Shown here: in pieces, positions 8,205 through 15,808 of the stretch | Numbering within the stretch: the first letter of the stretch is position 1 | Layout of the letters: every line of letters starts with the position of its first letter | Assembly (NCBI RefSeq): GCF_002177135.1 | Contig: NZ_MWPH01000002.1 | Coordinates: 806,001-870,000 of the forward strand | Reading direction: 5' to 3' | Length of the DNA stretch: 64,000 bases | Source of the DNA: Natronolimnobius baerhuensis | GTDB taxonomy: Archaea > Halobacteriota > Halobacteria > Halobacteriales > Natrialbaceae | Position numbers and translations under genes: made by a program | Notes under the pieces: model-generated | What the model was told of the DNA's origin: nothing | The model's input: only the letters and a program-made list of their open reading frames with translations | Database searches by the model: none

Positions 8205-10193
8205 ATGAGTGACGACCCCGACAGTGACGCCGACGGAGAACTCGAGGCACGACTCGAGGAACAGGACGCGTTCGATCCGCCCGAGTCGTTCGTCGAACAG
8301 GCGAACGTCAGGGACGAGGAAATCTACGAGACGTTCGAAGAGGAGTGGCCCGAGTGCTGGGAACAGGCAGCCGACCTGCTGTCGTGGGACAGTGAGTATG
8401 ACACCGTCCTCGAGGATGACGACGAGCCGTTCTACGAGTGGTTTACGGGCGGAGAGTTGAATGCGTCCGCGAACTGTTTGGATCGTCACGTCGAGGATGG
8501 CGCGAAAAATCGTGCGGCGATCCAGTGGGAGGGTGAACTGGGCGAGACGCGCACGTACACCTACGGCGAGTTACTGAACGAAGTCGAAGCCTTCGCAGCA
8601 AGTCTTCGGGACCTTGGCGTCGAAGAAGACGACGTTGTGACGCTGTACATGCCGATGATCCCCGAGTTGCCGATTGCGATGCTCGCGTGTGCGCGAATTG
8701 GCGCGCCACACAGCGTCGTCTTTGCGGGCTTCTCCGCGGATGCACTCGCGACGCGGATGAACGCCGCCGAGAGTGAGTATCTCGTTACCTGCGACGGCTA
8801 CTATCGCCGCGGCGATGCCCTGAACCACAAAGAAAAGGCAGACAAGGGTCTGCGTGGGGTCGACCACGACGTGACGAGCGTTGTCGTCGACCGGCTTGGC
8901 GACGAACTCACGCACTTCCTCGGCAGTAACGCCCACGACTACGGCGACCTCGTCGAGGAGCACGCGGGCGCATCTGTTGAGCCAGTCTCTCGTGACGCAG
9001 AAGACATGCTGTTCCTGATGTACACGTCGGGGACGACAGGCGAGCCGAAAGGCGTCAAACACACCACGGGCGGGTACCTCTCCTATGCGGCCTGGACGAG
9101 CCACGCTGTTCTCGACATCAAACCCGAAGACACCTACTGGTGTGCGGCCGATATCGGCTGGATCACTGGCCATTCCTACATCGTCTACGGGCCGCTCGCG
9201 CTGGGAACAACGACGATGATGTACGAGGGCACGCCGGATTACCCCGAGCGCGACCGTCTCTGGGAGATCATCGAGCGCAATCGCGTCGATATCTTCTACA
9301 CCGCTCCAACCGCAATCCGCTCGTTCATGAAGTGGGGCGAGCAGTTCCCCGCCGAACACGACCTGTCCTCGCTGCGCCTCCTTGGCACCGTCGGCGAGCC
9401 AATCAATCCGCGCGCATGGAAGTGGTACTACACGCACATCGGCAACGAGGAGTGCCCCATCGTCGACACCTGGTGGCAGACCGAAACCGGCGGCATGATG
9501 ATCACGACGCTGCCGGCGCTCACCACGATGAAACCCGGCACTGCAGGGCCGCCGCTACCGGGCATCGACGCACAGGTCGTCGACGCAGCAGGCCAGGAAG
9601 TCGAGGCCGGCAAAGCGGGCTACGTCACAGTCAATAAGCCGTGGCCGGGCATGCTCCGAACGCTGTACAACAATGACGACCGATTCCTCGAGGAGTACTG
9701 GCAGGAGTACTCCGACCCCGATAGCGACGAGTGGGTCTACTTCCCCGAAGACGGTGCGAAGATCGACGACGACGGCTACATTACGATCTTGGGCCGCGTC
9801 GACGACGTGATCAACGTCTCCGGGCACCGCCTCGGAACCATGGAGATCGAATCGGCCGTCGTCGGCGTCTCCGGCGTCGCCGAAGCCGCCGTCGTCGGCG
9901 GCGACCACGACGTCAAAGGCGAAGCCGTCTACACCTACGTCATCTTAGAGGACGGCCAAGAGGCAACCGAGTCCATGCGCGAGCGAATCGTCGAATCAGT
10001 CGAAGACGGCATCGGCCCGATTGCTCGCCCCGAGAGCGTGGTCTTCACGCCCGAACTACCCAAAACCCGCTCGGGTAAGATTATGCGCCGCCTCCTCGAG
10101 GATATCGCAAGCGGCAACGATCTGGGCGACACGTCGACGCTTCGCAATCCCGAGGTCGTCGACGAAATCGCAGGCCACGTCGACGACGAGTAA
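8205..10193 (+). CDS. acs: Acetyl-CoA synthetase (AMP-forming)
   Basis: A 662-residue acyl-adenylate-forming enzyme converting acetate, ATP and CoA to acetyl-CoA, AMP and pyrophosphate in the cytoplasm. The AMP-binding P-loop YTSGTTGEPKGVKHTTGGYL lies near residue 273, DTWWQTETGG near 425 and GRVDDVINVSGHRLGTMEIE near 530. The C-terminal PKTRSGKIMRRLL carries the catalytic lysine that is the usual target of regulatory acetylation. Length and order match bacterial and archaeal Acs. It is preceded by a TATA-like GTTTATCC about 33 bases before the ATG and is probably transcribed alone. Propionate may also be used, as in many relatives, and a methylmalonyl-CoA mutase subunit at the far end of the window would fit propionyl-CoA metabolism. 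Confidence 0.94.
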   Translation: MSDDPDSDADGELEARLEEQDAFDPPESFVEQANVRDEEIYETFEEEWPECWEQAADLLSWDSEYDTVLEDDDEPFYEWFTGGELNASANCLDRHVEDGAKNRAAIQWEGELGETRTYTYGELLNEVEAFAASLRDLGVEEDDVVTLYMPMIPELPIAMLACARIGAPHSVVFAGFSADALATRMNAAESEYLVTCDGYYRRGDALNHKEKADKGLRGVDHDVTSVVVDRLGDELTHFLGSNAHDYGDLVEEHAGASVEPVSRDAEDMLFLMYTSGTTGEPKGVKHTTGGYLSYAAWTSHAVLDIKPEDTYWCAADIGWITGHSYIVYGPLALGTTTMMYEGTPDYPERDRLWEIIERNRVDIFYTAPTAIRSFMKWGEQFPAEHDLSSLRLLGTVGEPINPRAWKWYYTHIGNEECPIVDTWWQTETGGMMITTLPALTTMKPGTAGPPLPGIDAQVVDAAGQEVEAGKAGYVTVNKPWPGMLRTLYNNDDRFLEEYWQEYSDPDSDEWVYFPEDGAKIDDDGYITILGRVDDVINVSGHRLGTMEIESAVVGVSGVAEAAVVGGDHDVKGEAVYTYVILEDGQEATESMRERIVESVEDGIGPIARPESVVFTPELPKTRSGKIMRRLLEDIASGNDLGDTSTLRNPEVVDEIAGHVDDE

Positions 10194-10208
10194 CCTCGCG
10201 TCTTGGGC

Positions 10209-10511
10209 TTACTCGAGTTCGAACTCGTCCGAACGCTCGAGCATTGAGACGGTATAAAAGACGAGCGCGAGCGTGACAAGAAAGGTCGCGCTGACGACCG
10301 CGCCATAGAGCGCGAACGACCCTGGTGAGATCGCGACCGGCATCGCGAGAATCGTTGTTTCCTCGAGGCCGGTCCACGCCTGCACCGCGTAGCCAGCGCC
10401 CGCACTCAGTGCAGTGACGGCGATGATTGCAGCGAGACCGTACCCAAGCAGTCGACGCTGGTCGCTCGAGGTGGGATCGGAGTCGGTCGTTGTGGACGTT
10501 CCGGGAGTCAT
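10209..10511 (-). CDS. Small haloarchaeal two-helix membrane protein
   Basis: A 100-residue protein with a Thr/Ser/Asp-rich N-terminal tail (about 20 residues), a first hydrophobic helix (LLGYGLAAIIAVTALSAGAG), a second one (FALYGAVVSATFLVTLALVF) and a short acidic C-terminus. It starts nine bases after the stop of the polyprenyl diphosphate synthase, so the two form an operon. It resembles a conserved haloarchaeal family often labelled cox cluster protein or DUF7520; this is from memory and not certain. Function unknown. Confidence 0.75.
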   Translation of the reverse strand: MTPGTSTTTDSDPTSSDQRRLLGYGLAAIIAVTALSAGAGYAVQAWTGLEETTILAMPVAISPGSFALYGAVVSATFLVTLALVFYTVSMLERSDEFELE

Positions 10512-10520
10512 TGGACTGTC

Positions 10521-11585
10521 TCAGACGTCGCGGTCGATCACGAACTCGGTAAACTCCCGAAGTTTGCGATCCGTCTCGTCATCAAGTGGAAGGGTATCGA
10601 GTTCTGCACACGCAGTCGCGGCGATATCGAGGGCGCGCTCGCGGGCGTACTCGACGCTGTCAGTCTCCTCGAGAATCGCCAGTGCCTCGAGAATGTCGTC
10701 CTCGGTGTTGGTGTCGGCCGACAGGATGTCCCGAAGCCGGTCTGCAGTTTCAGGGTTGCTTTCGGACAGCGCGTGGATGACCAGCAGCGTCTTTTTGCCC
10801 TCGCGAACGTCGTTGCCGAACTCCTTGCCGAAGTCGCCGGCGCGGCCAAGTGAGTTTTCGACGTCTAAGATGTCGTCGCCGATCTGGAACGCGACGGCGG
10901 TCAGTTCGGCGTAGGTGGCCAGTGCCTGCTCGACATCGGCAGGCTGATCCGTCAGGATAGCTGCGAGTCGGGCGACGATCCGGCCGAGACAGCCGGTTTT
11001 GCACGCACACATCTCGAGGTACTGGTCGGTCGTAATGTCGACCTCGTGTTCGTTGTGCCAGTAGATGTCCATCCCCTGGCCGAGGTGGGTGCGGTTGAGT
11101 TCGTCCATGAGCATCTCGTAGGCGGCGAGGCGTTGCTCGGCGGGGAGGTCGGCTTGCGTCTGGGTGAGCAACTTGAGCGGCAGGAAGTACATCGCGTTGC
11201 CGGCGTTTAAGGCAACGTCCTGATCGTAGATGTGATGCAATGCTGGTTCGCCCCGGCGTTTGGTCGCCTCGTCTTCGACGTCGTCGACGATGATCGTTCC
11301 GTTGTGCAAAACCTCGGGGATACAGGCGTAGTGCAGGTACTCTTCGGGATCTTCGCCGAAGCCCTCGACGAAGACCAAAAAGAGCACGGCACGCCAGCGT
11401 TTCCCGCCCCGGTCGAGCAGTTCCCAGAGCGGGTCAGAAAGCGCCCGCTGTATCCCTGCTGAGTCGTACTCGTACGTTGGCTCGCCGAAGAACGTCTCGA
11501 GGTGTTCGTCGTCGATCTCCCGTGGGACGAGGTCTGCAATCGCCTCGTCGACGGCCGGCCGCCATTCGGCAAGCGTCTCCCGCAT
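10521..11585 (-). CDS. idsA: Polyprenyl (geranylgeranyl) diphosphate synthase
   Basis: A 354-residue trans-prenyltransferase that condenses isopentenyl diphosphate with allylic diphosphates to build the C20 or C25 chains of archaeal ether lipids. The first aspartate-rich motif DDVED is at residues 101-105 and the second, GDDILD, is near 238; the GGKRWRA substrate-binding motif is at about 60-66. All are intact. It is followed nine bases later by a small membrane protein in the same operon. With the phosphomevalonate decarboxylase 2 kb away, it makes this part of the chromosome rich in isoprenoid functions. The product chain length (geranylgeranyl or farnesylgeranyl) cannot be settled by eye. 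Confidence 0.9.
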   Translation of the reverse strand: MRETLAEWRPAVDEAIADLVPREIDDEHLETFFGEPTYEYDSAGIQRALSDPLWELLDRGGKRWRAVLFLVFVEGFGEDPEEYLHYACIPEVLHNGTIIVDDVEDEATKRRGEPALHHIYDQDVALNAGNAMYFLPLKLLTQTQADLPAEQRLAAYEMLMDELNRTHLGQGMDIYWHNEHEVDITTDQYLEMCACKTGCLGRIVARLAAILTDQPADVEQALATYAELTAVAFQIGDDILDVENSLGRAGDFGKEFGNDVREGKKTLLVIHALSESNPETADRLRDILSADTNTEDDILEALAILEETDSVEYARERALDIAATACAELDTLPLDDETDRKLREFTEFVIDRDV

Positions 11586-11720
11586 ACATCCTCCGAGAGC
11601 GACCGGGGTAAAAAAGATTCAGTTTGTCGTGTCGATTCTTGCCTGCCATGTTCGGCGAGTCGCCAGTGCGCATCGGCGCACAACCGTATGCTTTTGAGCG
11701 GGCCGTGTGAAAGACCGGCT

Positions 11721-12527
11721 ATGGATGCCGCGTGGAGTGGGCGCGACGAGTTCGCCGTCGGTGTCGTCGATTGCGACGCACCCGAGAGCGACCACGCCAG
11801 CGCGGTTGCAACCCTCGTTTCCGGTACCGACTGTCCGCAGGGACTCGAGTGTATCCGTGGGAACCTCGAGACCCTGCAGGATGCCGACCTCGACCTGCTG
11901 ATCGCCGAGGGCGAGGGCGCGCTGTCGGCGGTTGCACGTTCTCCGCTTTCCCGCCCCGTCCTGCCAGTTGGCGACGTCTCCGGCATCGAAACCGTCGCTC
12001 GCGAGTACGTCCCCGCCGTGCTTCCAGTCGTTTTTGACGGTGGCGCACGCGAAGTCACTCACCCCGTGCTTTCGGCTGAAATCGTTGACGGAGATGGGAC
12101 CGCTCTCGGAATCGAACAGGCACTGTTCGACGTGACGCTCGTGACTGATGAACCCGCACGCATCTCGGAGTTCGCTGTCCGAAGCCGGGGCGATACCGTC
12201 GCCTCATTTCGCGCCGACGGCGTCGTCGTCTCGACACCTGCCGGCAGCCACGGCTACGCCAGCACACTCGAGGCTCCACAGCTGTCTGCGGCTATCGACG
12301 CCGTCGCTGTGACACCGATTGCTCCCTTCGTTACCAAAACCAGTCGGTGGGTGCTCCCCGACGACGGCGTCCGGCTTACCGTCGAACGCGACGAGGGGCC
12401 GATTCAGGTCGTCGCCGACGAGCAAGAATGCACGACGATTGCTGTCGATGGGGCTGTTACCGTTTCTGCGACGGACGCGCTCTCGACGCTTGCCGTTCCG
12501 GAGGACGCCCTCGAGTCGGACGCATAA
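11721..12527 (+). CDS. NAD kinase-like protein with degenerate N-terminal motif
   Basis: A 268-residue protein related to NAD(+)/NADH kinases. The C-terminal half retains the fold signature VVVSTPAGSHGYA (near residue 170), equivalent to the TPTGSTAY of NAD kinases, and the later VTPIAPF. The N-terminal half has LLIAEGEGALSAVAR where catalytic family members have the ATP-binding GGDGT motif, so the key aspartate is absent. This suggests a weak, altered or regulatory activity. Start ATG at 11721 is favoured because GTATGCTTTTG lies about 27 bases upstream; a longer reading frame towards 11502 would overlap the divergent prenyltransferase and lacks conserved sequence. Such second NAD kinase paralogues are known in haloarchaea. 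Confidence 0.8.
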   Translation: MDAAWSGRDEFAVGVVDCDAPESDHASAVATLVSGTDCPQGLECIRGNLETLQDADLDLLIAEGEGALSAVARSPLSRPVLPVGDVSGIETVAREYVPAVLPVVFDGGAREVTHPVLSAEIVDGDGTALGIEQALFDVTLVTDEPARISEFAVRSRGDTVASFRADGVVVSTPAGSHGYASTLEAPQLSAAIDAVAVTPIAPFVTKTSRWVLPDDGVRLTVERDEGPIQVVADEQECTTIAVDGAVTVSATDALSTLAVPEDALESDA

Positions 12528-12616
12528 GTGAGTGGGTGCCTCTCGAACCGATTGACAAAAAGCGATGGGCGCAGCGTGACGACAGGCCACCGCACGGACC
12601 AGCCGACGTTCTGGCG

Positions 12617-12871
12617 TTAGCTGTTATACGGCTCTTCGTCCCGGTGGTGGTTCGGGTTCGTATTCTCGAGGGCGTCGTTCTCGCGCTCGTCGGATTTGTG
12701 TTCGATATCCTGTCGGCGCTGTTCTTCCTGGTGCTCTTCGCGTGCTTCTTGTTCCTCCTCGGTGAGTTCCTCGTTGTCGTCCTCGTCGTCGTCCTTGTCG
12801 GTTTTCTCGTGCTCGAGTTCGACGTCTCGCCCGTGTTCGTCCTTGCCAGTCTCATCAGTGTTGTTAGACAT
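12617..12871 (-). CDS. Small, extremely charged acidic protein
   Basis: An 84-residue protein made almost only of Asp, Glu, Lys, Arg, His, Asn and Gln (for example DKDDDEDDNEELTEEEQEAR). It has no hydrophobic core and is predicted to be disordered or a single long helix. The ATG at 12871 is chosen because the downstream part has the haloarchaeal acidic composition, while the upstream extension does not. It lies between the NAD kinase-like gene and endonuclease III. The opposite strand is also open because of composition, but encodes an implausible Ser/Val/Leu-rich chain. Function unknown. Confidence 0.65.
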   Translation of the reverse strand: MSNNTDETGKDEHGRDVELEHEKTDKDDDEDDNEELTEEEQEAREEHQEEQRRQDIEHKSDERENDALENTNPNHHRDEEPYNS

Positions 12872-12950
12872 AGTGATCCCATCTGGAGGTACCAGTGATC
12901 GCTCAAAAGGGGTTGGGCTTGCGAGGGTCGGCACTCGAGTATCACCGCTT

Positions 12951-13634
12951 TTACCAGGCGTCGCCGGATGCGAGGTCGATCTCCGAATCGCCTTTCTCGG
13001 AGGGACAGATATCGGCGAGCACGCAATCACTACAGTCGGGATTTTGCGCGCTGCAGGTTGCCCGGCCGTGGTCGATACAGAGGTGCGTAAACTGCTGCCA
13101 GTAGCCTTCAGGAACGATTGTCATCAGATCCTGTTCGATCTGTTCTGGATACTGTTCCTCGGTGAGGCCGAGTCGACGCGAGAGGCGTTGGACGTGCGTG
13201 TCAACGACGATTCCCTCGACGACGTCGTGGCCGTGCTGAAGCACCACGTTGGCCGTCTTCCGGCCGACGCCCGACAGTTCCGTCAGTTCGTCCATCGTGT
13301 CGGGGACCTCCCCGTCGTGCTCCTCGAGAATCAACTCACAGGAGGTGCGGATGTACTCCGCTTTGCTGTTGTAGTACGTGATCGAACTCAGGTCCTCAGC
13401 GAGTTCCTCCTGCGGTGCGTTCGCGTAGTCCTCCGCGCCGTCGTACTTCTCGAAGAGGTGTTCCGTCTCTTTGTTCACCCGTTCGTCGGTACACTGTGCC
13501 GAGAGGATCACCGCGATCAGCAACTCGAGGCGATTCGAATAGCGAAGCGAAATTGTCGAGTCGGGATAGGCCTCTTCGAGGCGGTCAATGACCGTTTCGG
13601 CTTGTTCCTCGCGCGTCTCGCGTGGGGTTCCCAT
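12951..13634 (-). CDS. nth: Endonuclease III (bifunctional DNA glycosylase/AP lyase)
   Basis: A 227-residue base-excision repair enzyme that removes oxidised pyrimidines and cuts the resulting abasic site. The helix-hairpin-helix LSGVGRKTANVVL contains the catalytic lysine (K126), followed by the catalytic aspartate in VVDTHVQRL (D145). Four cysteines at 194, 201, 204 and 210 (C-x6-C-x2-C-x5-C) bind the structural 4Fe-4S cluster. Length and all catalytic residues match active Nth. It is transcribed divergently from the phosphomevalonate decarboxylase gene; the 133-base intergenic region holds both promoters. Confidence 0.95.
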   Translation of the reverse strand: MGTPRETREEQAETVIDRLEEAYPDSTISLRYSNRLELLIAVILSAQCTDERVNKETEHLFEKYDGAEDYANAPQEELAEDLSSITYYNSKAEYIRTSCELILEEHDGEVPDTMDELTELSGVGRKTANVVLQHGHDVVEGIVVDTHVQRLSRRLGLTEEQYPEQIEQDLMTIVPEGYWQQFTHLCIDHGRATCSAQNPDCSDCVLADICPSEKGDSEIDLASGDAW

Positions 13635-13767
13635 AGGTGGATCATTGGATGGTCGGCGTTTCAGCGTTCGGATTCACGCTCTCTTCTTTGTGTCAAGATG
13701 CTGTACAGTATCGCGTTACTGAACAGATGCCGTGAGCTTTATACAATCATCACACCCGTGTCACGGT

Positions 13768-14754
13768 ATGAAAGCGACGGCGATGGCCCACCCGATTCAG
13801 GGTCTCGTAAAATACCACGGGATGCGCGACGATATCGAACGACTGCCATACCACGACAGCATCAGTGTCTGTACGGCACCGAGTCACACGCGGACGACCG
13901 TCGAGTTCTCGATGGACTACGACGAGGACACCTTCGTCGTCGACGGCGAGGAACTCGAGGGCCGCGCGGCCGAACGGGTCGAGGCCGTCGTCGAGAAAGC
14001 GCGCTCGAAATCCGACGCCGCCCACACGGTGTATCCGGTGCGTCTCGAGAGCGAGAACAGTTTCCCGACGAACGTCGGGCTTGGCTCGTCGTCGTCGGGC
14101 TTTGCGGCCGCGGCGATGGCGCTCGCGGAGGCAGCGGAACTCGATGCCTCGAAACAGGAGATTTCGACGATTGCGCGCGTCGGCTCGGCGTCTGCGGCCC
14201 GTTCCGTCACGGGTGCGTTCTCGCAGTTGCATACGGGGATGAACGACGACGACTGCGTTTCCCGGCGAGTGCCGAGTAATCTCCACGAAGACATGAAGAT
14301 CATCGTCGGGCTCGTGCCGTACCACAAAGAGACCGAGGATGCCCACGACGAGGCCGCCGACAGCCACATGTTCCAGGCGCGAAACGCCCACATCCACGGC
14401 CAGATCGCGAAGATGCGCGATGCGCTTCGGAACGACGAATTTGATTCGGTGTTCGAACTCGCCGAACACGACTCGCTCTCGCTCGCCGCGACAACGATGA
14501 CCGGCCCCGAAGGCTGGGTCTACTGGCAGCCAGCGACGCTTGCCATCTTCAATCGCGTGCGCGAACTGCGCGAAGAAGAGGACATTCCGGTCTACTTCTC
14601 GACGGACACCGGCGCGAGCGTCTACGTCAACACCACCGAGGAACACGCCGAGCGCGTCGAAGAAGAGATTTCGGACTGTGGCGTCTCGACGACGATCTGG
14701 GACGTCGGCGGCCCCGCACGCCTGCTCGAGGACGAAGACGACCACCTGTTCTAA
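13768..14754 (+). CDS. mvaD: Phosphomevalonate decarboxylase (MvaD family)
   Basis: A 328-residue GHMP-kinase-fold enzyme of the mevalonate pathway. The phosphate-binding loop is NVGLGSSSSGFAAAAMA near residue 108, and ARSVTGAFSQLHTG plus the C-terminal STDTGASVYV are typical of diphosphomevalonate decarboxylases. The Haloferax volcanii homologue has been characterised as a phosphomevalonate decarboxylase that makes isopentenyl phosphate, which isopentenyl phosphate kinase then converts to IPP; I transfer that specificity. The start ATG at 13768 has TTTATACAAT 28 bases upstream and is probably leaderless; an upstream in-frame GTG overlaps the TATA box and is rejected. It supplies the substrate used by the nearby prenyltransferase. 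Confidence 0.9.
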   Translation: MKATAMAHPIQGLVKYHGMRDDIERLPYHDSISVCTAPSHTRTTVEFSMDYDEDTFVVDGEELEGRAAERVEAVVEKARSKSDAAHTVYPVRLESENSFPTNVGLGSSSSGFAAAAMALAEAAELDASKQEISTIARVGSASAARSVTGAFSQLHTGMNDDDCVSRRVPSNLHEDMKIIVGLVPYHKETEDAHDEAADSHMFQARNAHIHGQIAKMRDALRNDEFDSVFELAEHDSLSLAATTMTGPEGWVYWQPATLAIFNRVRELREEEDIPVYFSTDTGASVYVNTTEEHAERVEEEISDCGVSTTIWDVGGPARLLEDEDDHLF

Positions 14755-14780
14755 TCGACAGTCGGTCGTTTTTCTGCTCG

Positions 14781-15773
14781 TTACCAGTCCAGCGATCCGC
14801 CGCTCTGGTACTCCGTGACCTGTGTCTCGAAGAAGTTCTTCTCTTTGTTCAGGTCGACCTGCTCGGACATCCACGGGAACGGATTCTCCGTCTCGTACTG
14901 TGTGGGCAAGTCGAGTTGCTCGAGTCGTCGATCCGCGATGTGTTCGACGTACTCTGCGAACTGCGCTGGTCCCATCCCGAGCATCTCGTCCGGGCAGGCT
15001 TCGGTGGCGTAGCGCTTCTCGAGTTCGACAGCCTCGGTGATGAGGTCGACCATGTCTTCGCCGAACTCGTCGGTCCAGACGTCGGGGTTTTCGGTGCGGA
15101 TCTGCTCAACGAGGTCGACACCGAAGCCCACGTGGAGCGATTCATCGCGCAGGATGTACTCGAACTGCTGGCCGATGCCGACCATCTTGTTCTGGCGTTT
15201 CAGCCCGAGCATCATGGCGAAGCCGGCATAGAAGAAGATGCCCTCCATGATGACGTAGAAGCCGATCACGTCGCGCAGGAACTCGCGGAGATCTGCCTCG
15301 GTCTCGAGTGTAAAGTCTGGTTCAGTGATGACGCGGGTGAGGTCGACGACGTAGTCGTCTTTCGCTTCGATTGAGGGGATGCGGTCGTACATGCCGTACA
15401 TGTAGTCGGGGTCGAAGCCGAGCGAGTCACAGCAGTAGATGAACGTATCTGTGTGAATCGCCTCCTCGTAGGCTTGCCGCAGGAGGTACTGTCGGCATTC
15501 GGGAGCGGTGACGTACTCGTAGAGTGCAAGGACGATGTTGTTCGCGGTCAGGGATTCGGCCGTCGAGAAAAAGCCGAGGTTCCACTCGACGAGGCGGCGC
15601 TCGTCGGCGGTGAGCGCGTCGCCTTCCCACTGGCGAACGTCGTCTTGCATCGGAATCTCCTCGGGCACCCAATTGTTCGCAACGCCGGCTTCGTAGTACT
15701 CGCGTGCCCAGTCGTAGTCGATTGGGAGGATCTTGTTCGGGTCGTGCTGGTCGTCGTTGTTGATGACTGGCAT
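14781..15773 (-). CDS. nrdB: Ribonucleoside-diphosphate reductase beta subunit, class Ic-like
   Basis: A 330-residue ferritin-like radical-generating subunit. Metal ligands can be placed as E73, E104, H107, E177, E211 and H214. The residue four after H107, where the stable tyrosyl radical sits in class Ia enzymes, is F111 (EEAIHTDTFIY). The first ligand is Glu, not Asp. The spacings 31-3-4-66-34-3 are exactly those of the Chlamydia trachomatis R2 (E89, E120, H123, F127, E193, E227, H230), which uses a Mn(IV)/Fe(III) centre instead of a tyrosyl radical. I therefore predict a class Ic-like Mn/Fe subunit. It lies 35 bases downstream of nrdA in the same operon. Confidence 0.95.
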   Translation of the reverse strand: MPVINNDDQHDPNKILPIDYDWAREYYEAGVANNWVPEEIPMQDDVRQWEGDALTADERRLVEWNLGFFSTAESLTANNIVLALYEYVTAPECRQYLLRQAYEEAIHTDTFIYCCDSLGFDPDYMYGMYDRIPSIEAKDDYVVDLTRVITEPDFTLETEADLREFLRDVIGFYVIMEGIFFYAGFAMMLGLKRQNKMVGIGQQFEYILRDESLHVGFGVDLVEQIRTENPDVWTDEFGEDMVDLITEAVELEKRYATEACPDEMLGMGPAQFAEYVEHIADRRLEQLDLPTQYETENPFPWMSEQVDLNKEKNFFETQVTEYQSGGSLDW

Positions 15774-15808
15774 AGCTGTGATTAGAGCGTGTTTGTGTGC
15801 AGGTGATG

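Noticed and set aside
12696-14279. 527-codon plus-strand open frame
   Set aside because: Runs antisense through the acidic protein and endonuclease III and then out of frame through mvaD; the Cys/Ser/Arg-rich composition is not haloarchaeal.
13750-14874. 374-codon minus-strand open frame
   Set aside because: Antisense shadow of mvaD with no family features.
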